A DNA stretch of 64,000 nt from an uncultured bacterium. Its GTDB lineage: Bacteria > Krumholzibacteriota > Krumholzibacteriia > LZORAL124-64-63. The DNA lies in the NCBI GenBank assembly GCA_937864225.1, contig CALMJK010000017.1, positions 62,001-126,000 on the forward strand, written 5' to 3'. Of the stretch, positions 1 through 8,616 are shown piece after piece. Position numbers and translations under genes: made by a program. The notes under the pieces are model-generated. The model ran no database searches, was not told the DNA's origin, and saw only the letters and a list, made by a program, of their open reading frames with translations. Every line of letters starts with the position of its first letter. The first letter of the stretch is position 1.

Positions 1-1
1 G

Positions 2-259
2 GAGTGGGTCCTCGACGCGGACACCGTCGCCAAGCGCGACGTGGAGGGGGGAGGCGCCGGGTCGGCGGTATTCGAAATCTTCGACCTGCGCGGACGGCTG
101 GTGCGCCGCGTGGCGGCGGCGGACCTGCAGGGCGGTCGCCTGCTCGCGCACTGGGATGGTCGCGACGCCGACGGCCGACCCGTCGCCGCCGGGCGCTACG
201 CCTTCGTCGCGCGCCTGGATGTCGCAAGGGCGCGCGGATCGCTGCTCATCGTGAGGTAA
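2..259 (+). CDS. C-terminal end of a secreted protein with a FlgD-like Ig tail (partial)
   Basis: The reading frame is open from base 2 and ends at TAA 257-259, giving the last 85 residues of a protein that begins before the window. The tail reads FEIFDLRGRLVRRV, then HWDGRDADGRPVAAGRYAF, ending in LLIVR. This is the FlgD-like Ig fold seen at the C-terminus of secreted proteins in FCB candidate phyla, where it acts as a sorting or anchoring module. The function of the missing upstream part cannot be told. An internal GTG at 41 could mimic a start but lies inside the domain. Confidence 0.75.
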   Translation, partial: EWVLDADTVAKRDVEGGGAGSAVFEIFDLRGRLVRRVAAADLQGGRLLAHWDGRDADGRPVAAGRYAFVARLDVARARGSLLIVR

Positions 260-293
260 AACCCGCCGAGGAGAGACGCCGCGCCGCGCGCCG

Positions 294-2132
294 TCAGCGC
301 ACGAGCGCCAGTTTGCCGGCAGCGGCCGCGCGGCCGTCGAGCATGAGCGTGAAAAAATACACGCCCGAGGCAACCGGTCGGCCGGCGCGGTCGTCTCCCG
401 GCCAGGCGATTTCGAACGGGCCGGCGGGGACGCTCATCTCGGCCGAAATCCAGACGGTTCGGCCGCGGGCGTCCCGGATCACGGCGGCCACGCGCCCGGC
501 CCGCCCAAGCGCGAATTTGAGCTCGACGGAAGGGTTGCAGGGATTGGGCTGCGCGCCGAGGAGTCGCAGACCGGGTTCTGCGCGGGGCGGGTCCGGCAAG
601 CCGGCGTCCGTCACCGGGTCCAAGATCTCCTGGATCTCGTCCACGTTGATGTGTCCGAACGTGCCCGTTTCCGCATCCACGATCCGGATGAAGGCCTGCT
701 TGCCGCGCCAAGGGCGCACGTTCCAGGTTCTCTCCGTCATGAAATCGATCCCCGTCCCGGTTTCGCGCGCCAGGACGGTGTCGGCGTCGGCGTCCACGAG
801 GGCGACGTAACATGTCTGCGGGTAGTTGCCGCCTCCCACACGCAGCCGTATGAAGTCTCCCGCGATGATGAAGGGGCGACTGTCGCAGCTGCCGGTCGCG
901 GAATCGCCGATGAGGGAACCGGGCGAGCCGCGATCCGAACCCGGTCCCTGGTAGTACTCCCGGCTGCCGAACCAGCCGTTGCCGATCAAGCCGCAGGACG
1001 GCTCGCCACGCTCGACCGGATTGTCGCCGTAGGTGGGCTGGCCGACGCACGAGGCCCCCGTGCGATAGACAAAATCCTTGTCGAGGGGATGCGGTTTCCA
1101 CACATAGGGCACGCGCCCCTCCAAGAACCACACCAGCGTGTCGAAGCGCGCGACGTGGAACAGCTCTCCGGTGAGGCGATGCTGGCCCACGACATAACGG
1201 GAAAAGACATCCACGCCTGGATCGAATTCGTCGATCTCTGCGGCGTTGCCGTAGTCGAGGATCGTGCGATCGGCGAGCGTCCAAGCGCCGGTCGAGTCGG
1301 CCGCCATGTGGCTGACTCCGCTCACGTCCTGTTCGGTGAAGAAGAGATGGTGCCAGTCGCCGCGGACCACGTATTGAGAGCTCTCCAGATCATGCCAACT
1401 CAGCGCGCCATCATGCGCCCACAAGGGCCCCGCGTCGTTCCAGGTCGTCAGATCGACGGACACGGATCTGTGCACGATCCCCTGCTTGGTGCCGGGGTAG
1501 TCGCCGACGCGCAGGCCGGCCGTGGAGAGCATTTGCCAGACCCCGTTCTCGCGGTAGAGGAACGGGTCCCTGCAGGAGCTCCACTCCAGGGTCGCGGACC
1601 AGTAGTACTGCAGGCTGTCGGGGACGAACACGGGGTTCAAGGGGCTCTTTGTCCAGGTGTTGAGGTCAGCGGAGTGGGCTGCGCACGCCCTTTGGACCTT
1701 GAGCGAATCCACGCCCGTGTAGAGCATCGTCCAGCCGCCCCGGCGGGAGTCGGGGACCACGTCGGGGGCCCAGACGCTGTTGGCATCCCACCAGTCTGGA
1801 CCCGCCGCCACGGCCGGGTCGAGGATCGTCCAGTGGTAGAGATCGGGCGAAGTTGCATGGCCGAGCGCGTAGCAACGGGTCGATGGAGTCGCTTCCGCAA
1901 CGGCGATGTAATAAATGTGGTACAGGCTGTCCGGCCGAATCAGGCAAAAGTCCAGGACCTGAAGGCCGGGGTGGATGAAGTACTTCTGCTCGAAGTCGAT
2001 GCGCAGCAGGGCGTCCGAGCGCTTCGGCGCCAGCGTCGGCAGCGTTGCCAGGCACAACAGCGCCCACGCGGCCGAGCGCAGGCGCGTGGAGCGCGCGCGG
2101 CGATGATGTCCGTCCTCGTTGCGCACGATCAC
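294..2132 (-). CDS. Secreted GH43/GH32-like five-bladed beta-propeller with FlgD-like tail
   Basis: A 612-residue exported protein. An N-terminal hydrophobic stretch (about residues 19-33) looks like a signal peptide. Residues about 45-330 carry propeller repeats typical of GH43-type glycosidases: an Asp in the first blade (VLDFCLIRP..YHIYYI), WAPDVV, and CRDPFLY followed by WQML. A central beta-rich segment (about 370-520) could be a carbohydrate-binding or Ig module. The C-terminus (NPCNPSVELKF...GRPVASGVYFF...LALVR) is a FlgD-like tail. It probably hydrolyses or binds a glycan outside the cell, but the substrate is not predictable. The start (GTG at 2132) lacks a clear ribosome-binding site, so the true start may be slightly further in. 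It lies downstream of the gene at 2176 on the same strand, with a hairpin between them. Confidence 0.8.
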   Translation of the reverse strand: MIVRNEDGHHRRARSTRLRSAAWALLCLATLPTLAPKRSDALLRIDFEQKYFIHPGLQVLDFCLIRPDSLYHIYYIAVAEATPSTRCYALGHATSPDLYHWTILDPAVAAGPDWWDANSVWAPDVVPDSRRGGWTMLYTGVDSLKVQRACAAHSADLNTWTKSPLNPVFVPDSLQYYWSATLEWSSCRDPFLYRENGVWQMLSTAGLRVGDYPGTKQGIVHRSVSVDLTTWNDAGPLWAHDGALSWHDLESSQYVVRGDWHHLFFTEQDVSGVSHMAADSTGAWTLADRTILDYGNAAEIDEFDPGVDVFSRYVVGQHRLTGELFHVARFDTLVWFLEGRVPYVWKPHPLDKDFVYRTGASCVGQPTYGDNPVERGEPSCGLIGNGWFGSREYYQGPGSDRGSPGSLIGDSATGSCDSRPFIIAGDFIRLRVGGGNYPQTCYVALVDADADTVLARETGTGIDFMTERTWNVRPWRGKQAFIRIVDAETGTFGHINVDEIQEILDPVTDAGLPDPPRAEPGLRLLGAQPNPCNPSVELKFALGRAGRVAAVIRDARGRTVWISAEMSVPAGPFEIAWPGDDRAGRPVASGVYFFTLMLDGRAAAAGKLALVR

Positions 2133-2143
2133 CCGCCGCGCTA

Positions 2144-2161
2144 GGGTCGGAGGGCCGACCC
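2144..2161 (-). other. Short perfect hairpin between two minus-strand genes
   Basis: GGGTCGG and CCGACCC form a perfect 7-bp stem closed by a 4-nt loop. It sits just upstream of the propeller gene (start 2132) and downstream of the stop at 2176. No T-run follows on either strand, so it is more likely an attenuating or mRNA-processing hairpin than a full terminator. Confidence 0.4.
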
Positions 2162-2175
2162 TGTCCTCTGTGCGG

Positions 2176-2940
2176 TCAACGGTACAGGTTCTTGATTCCG
2201 CTCCAGCTTAGCGTCTCGTTGGCCACGATCTTCTGCATGATCACCGAGATTTCTTGCTCGGCATCACTGTCCAAGGCGACCGTGGCGCTGGCGGCCGAGT
2301 AGCCCGGAGCCGTGAACGTCAGCTCGTACGTGCGCCCGGGCGCAAGCCGCGCGGCGATCAATCGCGCATCGGACAGCGAACAGAAGTACGTGCCCAGCAC
2401 CAGGCCGGCCGTCAGATCGCTGGCCACAGCCCGCGTGCGCTCGAGCACGTCGGCGGGAATTGGCGGCGGCGTGTCCGCGTACTCGATGCGTGCCGTGATG
2501 CTGCCCGCAGCCGGTTCCACCGCGTACGTCAGAGCGTTCTCTTTGAGCGTGAAGCAGGCGTAGCCCGGGGCCTCGACCGTGACCCTGATGTTGGGCGGGT
2601 CGGCGGCCAACACGACGCCATCGCTCCGCGTGATGTCCTGGCCGTAATGGGCCGGCAACATGCTGCCATCGACCATGAACTGCAGCTGCACCGCGTGCGC
2701 GCCAGGCGTCAGATCCTCGGGGAGCGCCACGGCGGCGGTCCAAACGCCGTCAGCCACCAGCGCCAGAGCCGTGGCCGTGCATTGCGCCCCGTCCAGGCTC
2801 CAGACGAGATCCACGGCGTCATGGGCGCTTTGCCAGGCGCCGGCGGTCGAGGCAAAACATGCGAGCGCCAGGCCGCCGGCCAGGATCCATACCCGGCAGA
2901 TCCTCCGGGCGCTGCCTCGCGCGCGCGACAAAACCCTCAC
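2176..2940 (-). CDS. Secreted protein with W-x-x-IK-x-LYR C-terminus
   Basis: About 254 residues, function not recognised. A signal peptide is clear (RRICRVWILAGGLALACFASTAGA), followed by beta-rich sequence resembling Ig or carboxypeptidase-regulatory-like modules (VTVEAPGYACFTLK; YELTFTAPGYSAASATVALDSD). The last nine residues, WSGIKNLYR, match the end of the protein at 5037-6032 (WGQLKQLYR), which suggests a shared C-terminal signal. The frame also allows a GTG at 2949, but GAGGAAGG directly abuts that codon, so the GTG at 2940 is better spaced. An extended -10 promoter lies upstream. Confidence 0.75.
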   Translation of the reverse strand: MRVLSRARGSARRICRVWILAGGLALACFASTAGAWQSAHDAVDLVWSLDGAQCTATALALVADGVWTAAVALPEDLTPGAHAVQLQFMVDGSMLPAHYGQDITRSDGVVLAADPPNIRVTVEAPGYACFTLKENALTYAVEPAAGSITARIEYADTPPPIPADVLERTRAVASDLTAGLVLGTYFCSLSDARLIAARLAPGRTYELTFTAPGYSAASATVALDSDAEQEISVIMQKIVANETLSWSGIKNLYR

Positions 2941-2996
2941 GTCTCCCACCCTTCCTCAATGGCGGATTGATACGGTCCGAGGACAGAGTTCCCACG

Positions 2997-3005
2997 ATTA
3001 TAGCA
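2997..3005 (-). promoter_or_regulatory. Extended -10 promoter of the 2940-start gene
   Basis: On the minus strand the sequence reads TGCTATAAT, a perfect -10 hexamer with the TGn extension. It lies about 55 bp before the start of the gene at 2176-2940. No good -35 is visible, as is common for extended -10 promoters. The rest of 2950-3227 is non-coding, with a T-rich patch at about 3031-3062. Confidence 0.5.
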
Positions 3006-3227
3006 TTTGCGATGGGAGGACACGCCCCATGGTTTTGATTTTTTCTGTGTTTTTTCTTTCATAGGTGTGCTCCTTGCACGGCATTTGCCGGCACGACTGC
3101 GCAAGGCACGCGGGGAAATGACGGGATCGTCGCCGGCTCTTAGGGCACACGAAGCACCCTTGGGACCGCGCAAAAAGGCATCCTGAAGATCCCATCCCCG
3201 GGCGGCGCGCCAAGGAGCCGATGCGAC

Positions 3228-4784
3228 ATGCCTCCGTCCCCGGGTCTTCAGCCAGGGTCTCCGGCCGTAGATGGAGCCTTGATGCTGGTCGTAGACTCGC
3301 TGCTGCGCAGCGCGGTTCTGAGCTTGGAGCGCGGGGATCACGAGGCGGCCGAGCGCTCCTTGCGACAGGCCTTGGCCCGCGTGCCGGAGCACCCCGGCTG
3401 CCTGGCGACGTTGGCCCTCTGTCTGGCCGAAGGGCAACGCCGCTATCTGACCGCGGAGCGTCTGGCCGTACGCTCCATACGCGTGGCGCCCATCGAGCCC
3501 TGGGGATACCATGCCCTCGGAAGGATCAATCTGCTGGGCGGCCGGCGCGAGCAAGCTTTTCGGTACCTGAAGAGAGCGAACGCATACTGTCCGGAGGATC
3601 CGCGCATCAACGCCGATCTTCAAGCGATGGGCAGGCGCCGATATCCGGTGCTGAGAGCCTTGCGGCGTGACCACCCGCTCAACGTGCTGCTGGGTCGCGC
3701 GCGGCATTTTCTTGCGAGCGGTCCTCACATCGCCCTCGTCGCGACCATCATCCTGATCACGCTGGTCTCGCTGGTGACCGTCGTCCACTCGGCGGCTCCG
3801 CCGGTCGAAAGGGCGCCGCAGAACGAGGCTCAGGTGTCCATGGCTCGCCTGGCCCGTGTCGATTCTCTGCTGGCGGCGGGGGAAGCCGCCGCCGCCGTTG
3901 CCCTGACACGCGATCTGCTGGCGGCGACGCCCCAGCAGCCCGAAATCGTCTGGCGCATCCGCGAGCGTCTTGGCGTGGCGCTGGACCGCTGCGGCCAGGC
4001 GGACGAGGCGATCGCGCAGTTCGAACTGGCCTTGCGCGATGCGCCGGACGCTGCCTCCGTGCATCTGAACCTGGCCACGGCTCTGGTGGCCGCGGGCCGG
4101 CGCGGGCGGGCCTTTGCCGAATTCGAAGCGGCCGCCCGCCTCGATCCGGGCAATTGGCGTGCCCGGCTAGACTACGGCCAGATCCTGCTGCAGTACGGCC
4201 AAAGGGCTGGCGCGAGCGAGCATCTGCGCGAGGCGGCGCGGCTGTGCGGCGACTGCCCGGAAGCGGAGCGCGCCCTGGCCATGCTCCTGTTGGAGGACCA
4301 GGACTTTACCGGCGCCTTGCCACTCTTGGAGCGGCTGCACGCCCGGCACCCGGAGGCGGCGGACTTCAGGGACAACCTGGCGCTTGCCCGCTTGCGCACC
4401 GGTTCTGCCCAGGACGCCATCGCGCTGTTGGCTCCCTTTTGGCCGGTTGAGTTGGGCGTGACGGGCAAGACGATTCTGCTGGAAGCGGATCGCGTCGTGG
4501 GCAGTCCGGACCGGGCGCGTGAACTGGCGGGCGCGTCGTCGCCGCCCGACGCGGCAGGTGAGGCTCGGCTTTGGAGTTTGGCGGCGGTCGTCTGCCTGGA
4601 ACAGGGTTTTCTCGTCGAAGCCTTGCAGGCCGCGGACCGGGCCATCGGGCTCGATCCCAGCGACGCGGCCTCGAGACAAAACCGCGCCCTGATCCTCGAA
4701 CGTCTTGGCAGGCACGAAGAGGCCGTGGCGGAGTGGGAACGGGCGGTGGGGCTGGACCGAGCCTTGGCTGACGACCGGCCGTGA
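3228..4784 (+). CDS. Membrane-anchored TPR protein
   Basis: A 518-residue protein. It has TPR-like helices at about residues 17-135, one transmembrane segment (HIALVATIILITLVSLVTVV, about 165-185) and a long C-terminal domain of TPR repeats (LDRCGQADEAIAQFELALRDAPD; AGRRGRAFAEFEAAARLDPG; LEALQAADRAIGLDPSD). There is no catalytic domain, so it is probably a scaffold between cytoplasm and periplasm. The ATG at 3228 is preceded by AAGGAG at 3212-3217. An ATG at 3221 is out of frame. It is followed by an AT-rich promoter region, so it probably ends its own transcript. Confidence 0.85.
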   Translation: MPPSPGLQPGSPAVDGALMLVVDSLLRSAVLSLERGDHEAAERSLRQALARVPEHPGCLATLALCLAEGQRRYLTAERLAVRSIRVAPIEPWGYHALGRINLLGGRREQAFRYLKRANAYCPEDPRINADLQAMGRRRYPVLRALRRDHPLNVLLGRARHFLASGPHIALVATIILITLVSLVTVVHSAAPPVERAPQNEAQVSMARLARVDSLLAAGEAAAAVALTRDLLAATPQQPEIVWRIRERLGVALDRCGQADEAIAQFELALRDAPDAASVHLNLATALVAAGRRGRAFAEFEAAARLDPGNWRARLDYGQILLQYGQRAGASEHLREAARLCGDCPEAERALAMLLLEDQDFTGALPLLERLHARHPEAADFRDNLALARLRTGSAQDAIALLAPFWPVELGVTGKTILLEADRVVGSPDRARELAGASSPPDAAGEARLWSLAAVVCLEQGFLVEALQAADRAIGLDPSDAASRQNRALILERLGRHEEAVAEWERAVGLDRALADDRP

Positions 4785-4911
4785 CGCACAGAGGCCTGTC
4801 CAACTTCTGCGGTTGACGCCCTCGCCCTCTGCGCTTGCTCGGATCTCCGGCGAGCCAAACGCCTCAATAAGGCTTCACAATCAAAATCCCACCCTGTTTT
4901 GCTTGTTTGAT

Positions 4912-4940
4912 TTGATGTTTTGAATTACTCTTATTGTTAT
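4912..4940 (+). promoter_or_regulatory. Sigma70-type promoter for the 5037 gene
   Basis: TTGATG (4912-4917), a 17-bp spacer, then TGTTAT (4935-4940). It lies in a markedly AT-rich island (about 4860-4945) within GC-rich DNA. Transcription would begin near 4947, downstream of an in-frame ATG at 4920, which supports the ATG at 5037 as the real start. Confidence 0.45.
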
Positions 4941-5036
4941 AGAGATTCTGCTTGGCTGGAGCTGGAACAGGGCAGCCGATTGCTGAGGATCGGCGGTTCT
5001 CGACTCACGCCTGCGATCCCTTGGGAGGGAACCGGC

Positions 5037-6032
5037 ATGCGATCCGCGTGGCGGAGGTGCTTGCCCCGATGGTGCGGAGCCGTGGCGGCCGTGACGGTCG
5101 CGCTCGTGCGCGGAGTTTCCCCGTGCCCGGCGGCGATTTGTGAGCCGCTCGCGGTCGCGGCCCCGAACGTGACGATTTTTGGCGTCGACTACCTGCCAAG
5201 GATCGACCTGCAGCCAGGCCGCCTCGAGCCGGACGCTTGCGCTTTGCCGCTGCCGGCGCCCTTGCCCGCAGTCATCGTCTTCCCGGTCTGGGCCTACAAC
5301 CTGCAAGGCGAAATGACGGGCGCTCGCTTCCGACTGGTCTCCTCGGGGGAATTGCTGGGCTTCGCGCCGGCCGAGGGCTTCCGCCTGGTCGCGGCGTCAG
5401 TGCCGGTCGCGGGCACGAGCTACTGGACGCTCGACATCGAATTGAGCGGCCATGCCTGCGGGCCCGCGTTGCTGGGCGAGGCTTCGGTTCTCGCGCCGCT
5501 CGGCGCGGTCTCCGTGTTCCTGGATCTGCTGGGCATTGGCGGGACCGGAGCCCCCGTGATCAGCAGCGCTCTCAAAGGCGATCTTCCCGCGGTCACTCCT
5601 CGCCACGGCGCCTACGCGGGAGGCGCCGATCCCTATCATTGCCAGCCGCCGCTGTGCTTGGAGCCCAACGCGCCCGTGACGGATTTCGCGCCGGTCCGGT
5701 CGGGAGGCTTTGTCATCGAATTGGCTTGGCTCGCCGGCGCAGGCGGCTTCACCATGATCCGTTACCGGGCCGACGGGCGTTTTCCCACCTCCATTTTCGA
5801 TGGCGATCTGCTGACGATCGTGCCGACGATCCCTGGCCAGTCCTACGCCGTGCTCCACGAGAACCCGCAAGTCCCACAGTACTGGTACACGGCTTTCGCT
5901 GTGGACATGATCGGCGACACTGTCACTCTGGGCAGCCGCCTCGAGTGCGATTCCTTCACCACGGCCACGGCGGACGCCAGCATCCAGACCACGGACGCGA
6001 GCTGGGGTCAACTCAAGCAGCTCTACCGCTGA
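5037..6032 (+). CDS. Secreted protein with W-x-x-LK-x-LYR C-terminus
   Basis: 331 residues, function not recognised. The start is ATG 5037 with GGAGG at 5024-5028; an in-frame ATG at 4920 lies inside the promoter. It has a signal peptide (MRSAWRRCLPRW...AAVTVALVRGVSPCPAA). The body is beta-rich, about 300 residues, with an Ig/cohesin-like N-terminal half (FPVWAYNLQGEMTGARFRLVSS) and a second half containing FVIELAWLAGAGGFTMIRYR. It ends in SWGQLKQLYR, the same C-terminal signature as the protein at 2176-2940. It is probably surface-exposed or secreted. Confidence 0.78.
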   Translation: MRSAWRRCLPRWCGAVAAVTVALVRGVSPCPAAICEPLAVAAPNVTIFGVDYLPRIDLQPGRLEPDACALPLPAPLPAVIVFPVWAYNLQGEMTGARFRLVSSGELLGFAPAEGFRLVAASVPVAGTSYWTLDIELSGHACGPALLGEASVLAPLGAVSVFLDLLGIGGTGAPVISSALKGDLPAVTPRHGAYAGGADPYHCQPPLCLEPNAPVTDFAPVRSGGFVIELAWLAGAGGFTMIRYRADGRFPTSIFDGDLLTIVPTIPGQSYAVLHENPQVPQYWYTAFAVDMIGDTVTLGSRLECDSFTTATADASIQTTDASWGQLKQLYR

Positions 6033-6149
6033 CGGCCGGCTTGCCTGTCGCACTTGGCCTTGGCCCGAGAGCAGGTTACCTTGGCCGAGATCGTTTGGCC
6101 TGGGCGCGAATCATCGCGCCGGGGCGGGTCCGGGACGGGAAGGGTCGCC

Positions 6150-7073
6150 ATGTCTTGCAGGCGAGCGCGGCACGCGACGGGTCACGGGTCGCGCGTGTCC
6201 TTCTGGCTTGCGCTGGCGGTCCTGGCCGGATGCACGCCGCCCCCCGTCCAGCGCGGCGAGCCGCCGCCCGCCCCGCCAAAGTCCGAGGCCAAGGAGGAAA
6301 TGCACGAGTCTCCTGTCCCCGAGGGGCCCTGGCGACCCCATCTGCTGAGCCGGTGCCGAGGCGAGGACGAGGCGCCTGCGGCCGTGGAGCGTTCATTGTC
6401 GGCCGCATATGAGCTTTTCCGGTATCGCGCCGGCTCGGACGCGATCATGGAGCTTGAGATTTGTCTGGGGCGCCATCCGCACGACGGGCTGCTGCAACTC
6501 ACCTTGGGCCAGCTCTATGTGATGGGAGGTCAGGGCGAGCCGGAGCTGTTGCCCAGGGAGGGGCCGGCCGCAGACGTCGGCAACTGGCCGCGCAACCGGG
6601 CTCGCCTGCTCGATCGCGCGGAACATCTGCTCCGGGGCGCGCAATCGACGCGGCCGGACGACGGGATCGTGGATTTTCTGCTCGCAGACATACACCGCGC
6701 CCGCGGCGACACGACGGCCGCGCGCGTCGCGCTCGAGGCGGGGTTGGGCAAGTGCACCTTGACCCGCAGCCTGGACATTCTCCGGCGATACCAGCGTCTG
6801 CAGGGGCACGCCCCCAGGCTTCTCAGCCGGATCGCGCCACAGTACCCGCAGGAGGCAGTGCAGGCGGGAATTTCCGGAGAGATCATCGCGGATGTGCTCA
6901 TCAATCCGGCCGGTCGCGTGGTGCAGGTCGTGCCGCTGTCCAGCCCGGATGCCCGTCTGACCGCTTCCGCTTCCGCGGCGCTGCTCCAGGCCGAGTTCGA
7001 CCCGGCGCGCTTCGGCAAGTATCCGCTCTGGTCCTGGCTGCGGATTCCCACTCGCTTCACCCTGTCGGGCTGA
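6150..7073 (+). CDS. Lipoprotein with TPR-like middle and TonB C-terminal domain
   Basis: 307 residues. The start is ATG 6150; a longer frame from 6054 lacks a signal peptide at its front. The N-terminus MSCRRARHATGHGSRVSFWLALAVLAGC is a lipoprotein signal ending in the lipobox LAGC, followed by a Pro-rich linker. The middle (about 75-210) looks like helical repeats (YELFRYRAGSDAIMELEICLGRHP; LLDRAEHLLRGAQSTRPDD). The last 90 residues (IAPQYPQEAVQAGISGEIIADVLINPAGRVVQV) are a TonB C-terminal domain. Classical TonB is anchored by an inner-membrane helix, so a lipid-anchored version is unusual. Confidence 0.82.
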   Translation: MSCRRARHATGHGSRVSFWLALAVLAGCTPPPVQRGEPPPAPPKSEAKEEMHESPVPEGPWRPHLLSRCRGEDEAPAAVERSLSAAYELFRYRAGSDAIMELEICLGRHPHDGLLQLTLGQLYVMGGQGEPELLPREGPAADVGNWPRNRARLLDRAEHLLRGAQSTRPDDGIVDFLLADIHRARGDTTAARVALEAGLGKCTLTRSLDILRRYQRLQGHAPRLLSRIAPQYPQEAVQAGISGEIIADVLINPAGRVVQVVPLSSPDARLTASASAALLQAEFDPARFGKYPLWSWLRIPTRFTLSG

Positions 7074-7084
7074 AGTTTCCGAAG

Positions 7085-7119
7085 TCCTCGGTTGCTTTGA
7101 GCCGAGGGAAAGCCTTATT
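7085..7119 (+). terminator. Possible weak terminator after the TonB-domain lipoprotein
   Basis: CCTCGG (7086-7091) and CCGAGG (7102-7107) pair around a 10-nt loop, followed by an A/T-rich stretch ending in TTATTTT. The stem is short and the T-run imperfect. Confidence 0.35.
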
Positions 7120-7222
7120 TTGATCTGGCTTCGGTCAGTGGGGCGGCCGGCCGCCGGCGCGGCCGATAAGGCGGTTGCATCCCTGCCGGGGCGAGGGCTG
7201 TTTCCAGTTTCTGGAGGTCGTC

Positions 7223-8602
7223 GTGAGCGTCTCCCGCTACATGGCCGCCGCGGTGCAGGCGGTTTTCCCGTTGGCGGTTGCCACCCTGCTCGTGTCCGGT
7301 TGCTCGCTGAAGGACGATCCCAACGAAGAGCTGCCCATGAGCGGCAACCATTCGCCCGGCGATCTCGCCATGGTCACGACGGACACGTCCCAAAGCGCGT
7401 ATCAATACCTCGAGCCGGCCATGTCTCCCAGCGGGACGCAAATCGCGTTCACGGCCGATTGGCCCGCGTTGCCGCCGCCGGGCTCCTATATCGGCGACAC
7501 GCCGACCATCCGCAGCCTGATCACCATCGCCTATCAGGAAGGGGCCACGCCGACCCAGCCGTTGGAGAAGCTGGCGCTGTCGGGCGCCAAGTACGTGCCA
7601 TTGCAGGAACCGACCGCCGTCGTCGTCGGCGACCAGTTGTGGCAAATGGAGCCGCTGCGCAGGGCCCAGAAGGGCTCACCGGCTTGGCTCGACGAACAGA
7701 CCCTCCTTTTCTGGATGAGCACTCAGCGCGGAGACCGGCTCTTCACGGCCGATCTCACGCAGACTTCCATCGTTCCGCAGATCGTCTACTACGAGGCGGA
7801 AGACCTGCTGATCACCGGCCAGTTGTGGTACCACCGCGATCCCGCGCTGTCGCCGGACCGGCAATGGGTCGCGTTCACCCGCTACGGCGGCTCGCGCGTG
7901 CTCCCCGATTCGCTGATCAACTACACGCTGCAGTCGATATGGGTGGCTCGCTTGAACAGCCCGACTCGCCAGGCGTTTCAGATCTCGCGCGGCGCGATCA
8001 TGATGGGCGGGCTGGACTGGTCGCCGGACGGGAGGAAGATCGCTTTTCATTCGACGCTCGATATTCAGGGCGGCGGCGCTTTCTACGGCACCGAGCTCTT
8101 CACGATCGATTTCGACACGACGGGTCTGGCCCAAACCGGCGGCGTCGAGCTCAACCATGGCCTGAAACGCCTGACCACGAGCGTGCTGGTCGATGGCACG
8201 CGCATCCCGTTCGGCAATACGAGCCCGGCCTGGAGCGCGGACGGCGGCACGATCATCTTCGTTTCGACGCGTCGCGCGCCCACGATCACGCTGTATGACC
8301 GCAGCATTTGGCGCATTCCCTCGGATGGCAGCCTCGAGCCGGAGATCGCGTTCTTCAGCCGAGAGGACGATATCGACGCGCAGTTCGTTCCCGGCTCGAA
8401 CAACCAATTCGTGCTCGCCAGCGCGATGGGCTTCCCCACGGAGATGCTCGATCGCCTGGAGGCGGAGGCCATCGAGCGCATCACGCTGGAATACCCGGAG
8501 TTCGACGAAACCCAGGTCGCCGCGCTGGCGGCCGCCGAACGCCGGCAGCTGGAGTTCTTCCAGCGCGTCATGACGCACATTTTCGTCTTCAGGAGCCAGT
8601 GA
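7223..8602 (+). CDS. TolB/WD40-like beta-propeller lipoprotein
   Basis: About 459 residues. The chosen start is GTG 7223, with GGAGG at 7213-7217; ATG 7241 is an alternative. The signal sequence ends in a lipobox (LLVSGC). The body has repeated TolB/PD40-type blades (YLEPAMSPSGTQIAFTADW; DPALSPDRQWVAFTRYG; GGLDWSPDGRKIAFHST; SPAWSADGGTIIFVSTRR). This is a periplasmic-facing propeller of unknown ligand. The C-terminal 50 residues are helical and charged. It is followed after 14 nt by the aldolase gene, so the two are probably co-transcribed. Confidence 0.85.
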   Translation: MSVSRYMAAAVQAVFPLAVATLLVSGCSLKDDPNEELPMSGNHSPGDLAMVTTDTSQSAYQYLEPAMSPSGTQIAFTADWPALPPPGSYIGDTPTIRSLITIAYQEGATPTQPLEKLALSGAKYVPLQEPTAVVVGDQLWQMEPLRRAQKGSPAWLDEQTLLFWMSTQRGDRLFTADLTQTSIVPQIVYYEAEDLLITGQLWYHRDPALSPDRQWVAFTRYGGSRVLPDSLINYTLQSIWVARLNSPTRQAFQISRGAIMMGGLDWSPDGRKIAFHSTLDIQGGGAFYGTELFTIDFDTTGLAQTGGVELNHGLKRLTTSVLVDGTRIPFGNTSPAWSADGGTIIFVSTRRAPTITLYDRSIWRIPSDGSLEPEIAFFSREDDIDAQFVPGSNNQFVLASAMGFPTEMLDRLEAEAIERITLEYPEFDETQVAALAAAERRQLEFFQRVMTHIFVFRSQ

Positions 8603-8616
8603 GTCGAGGTCGCGTC

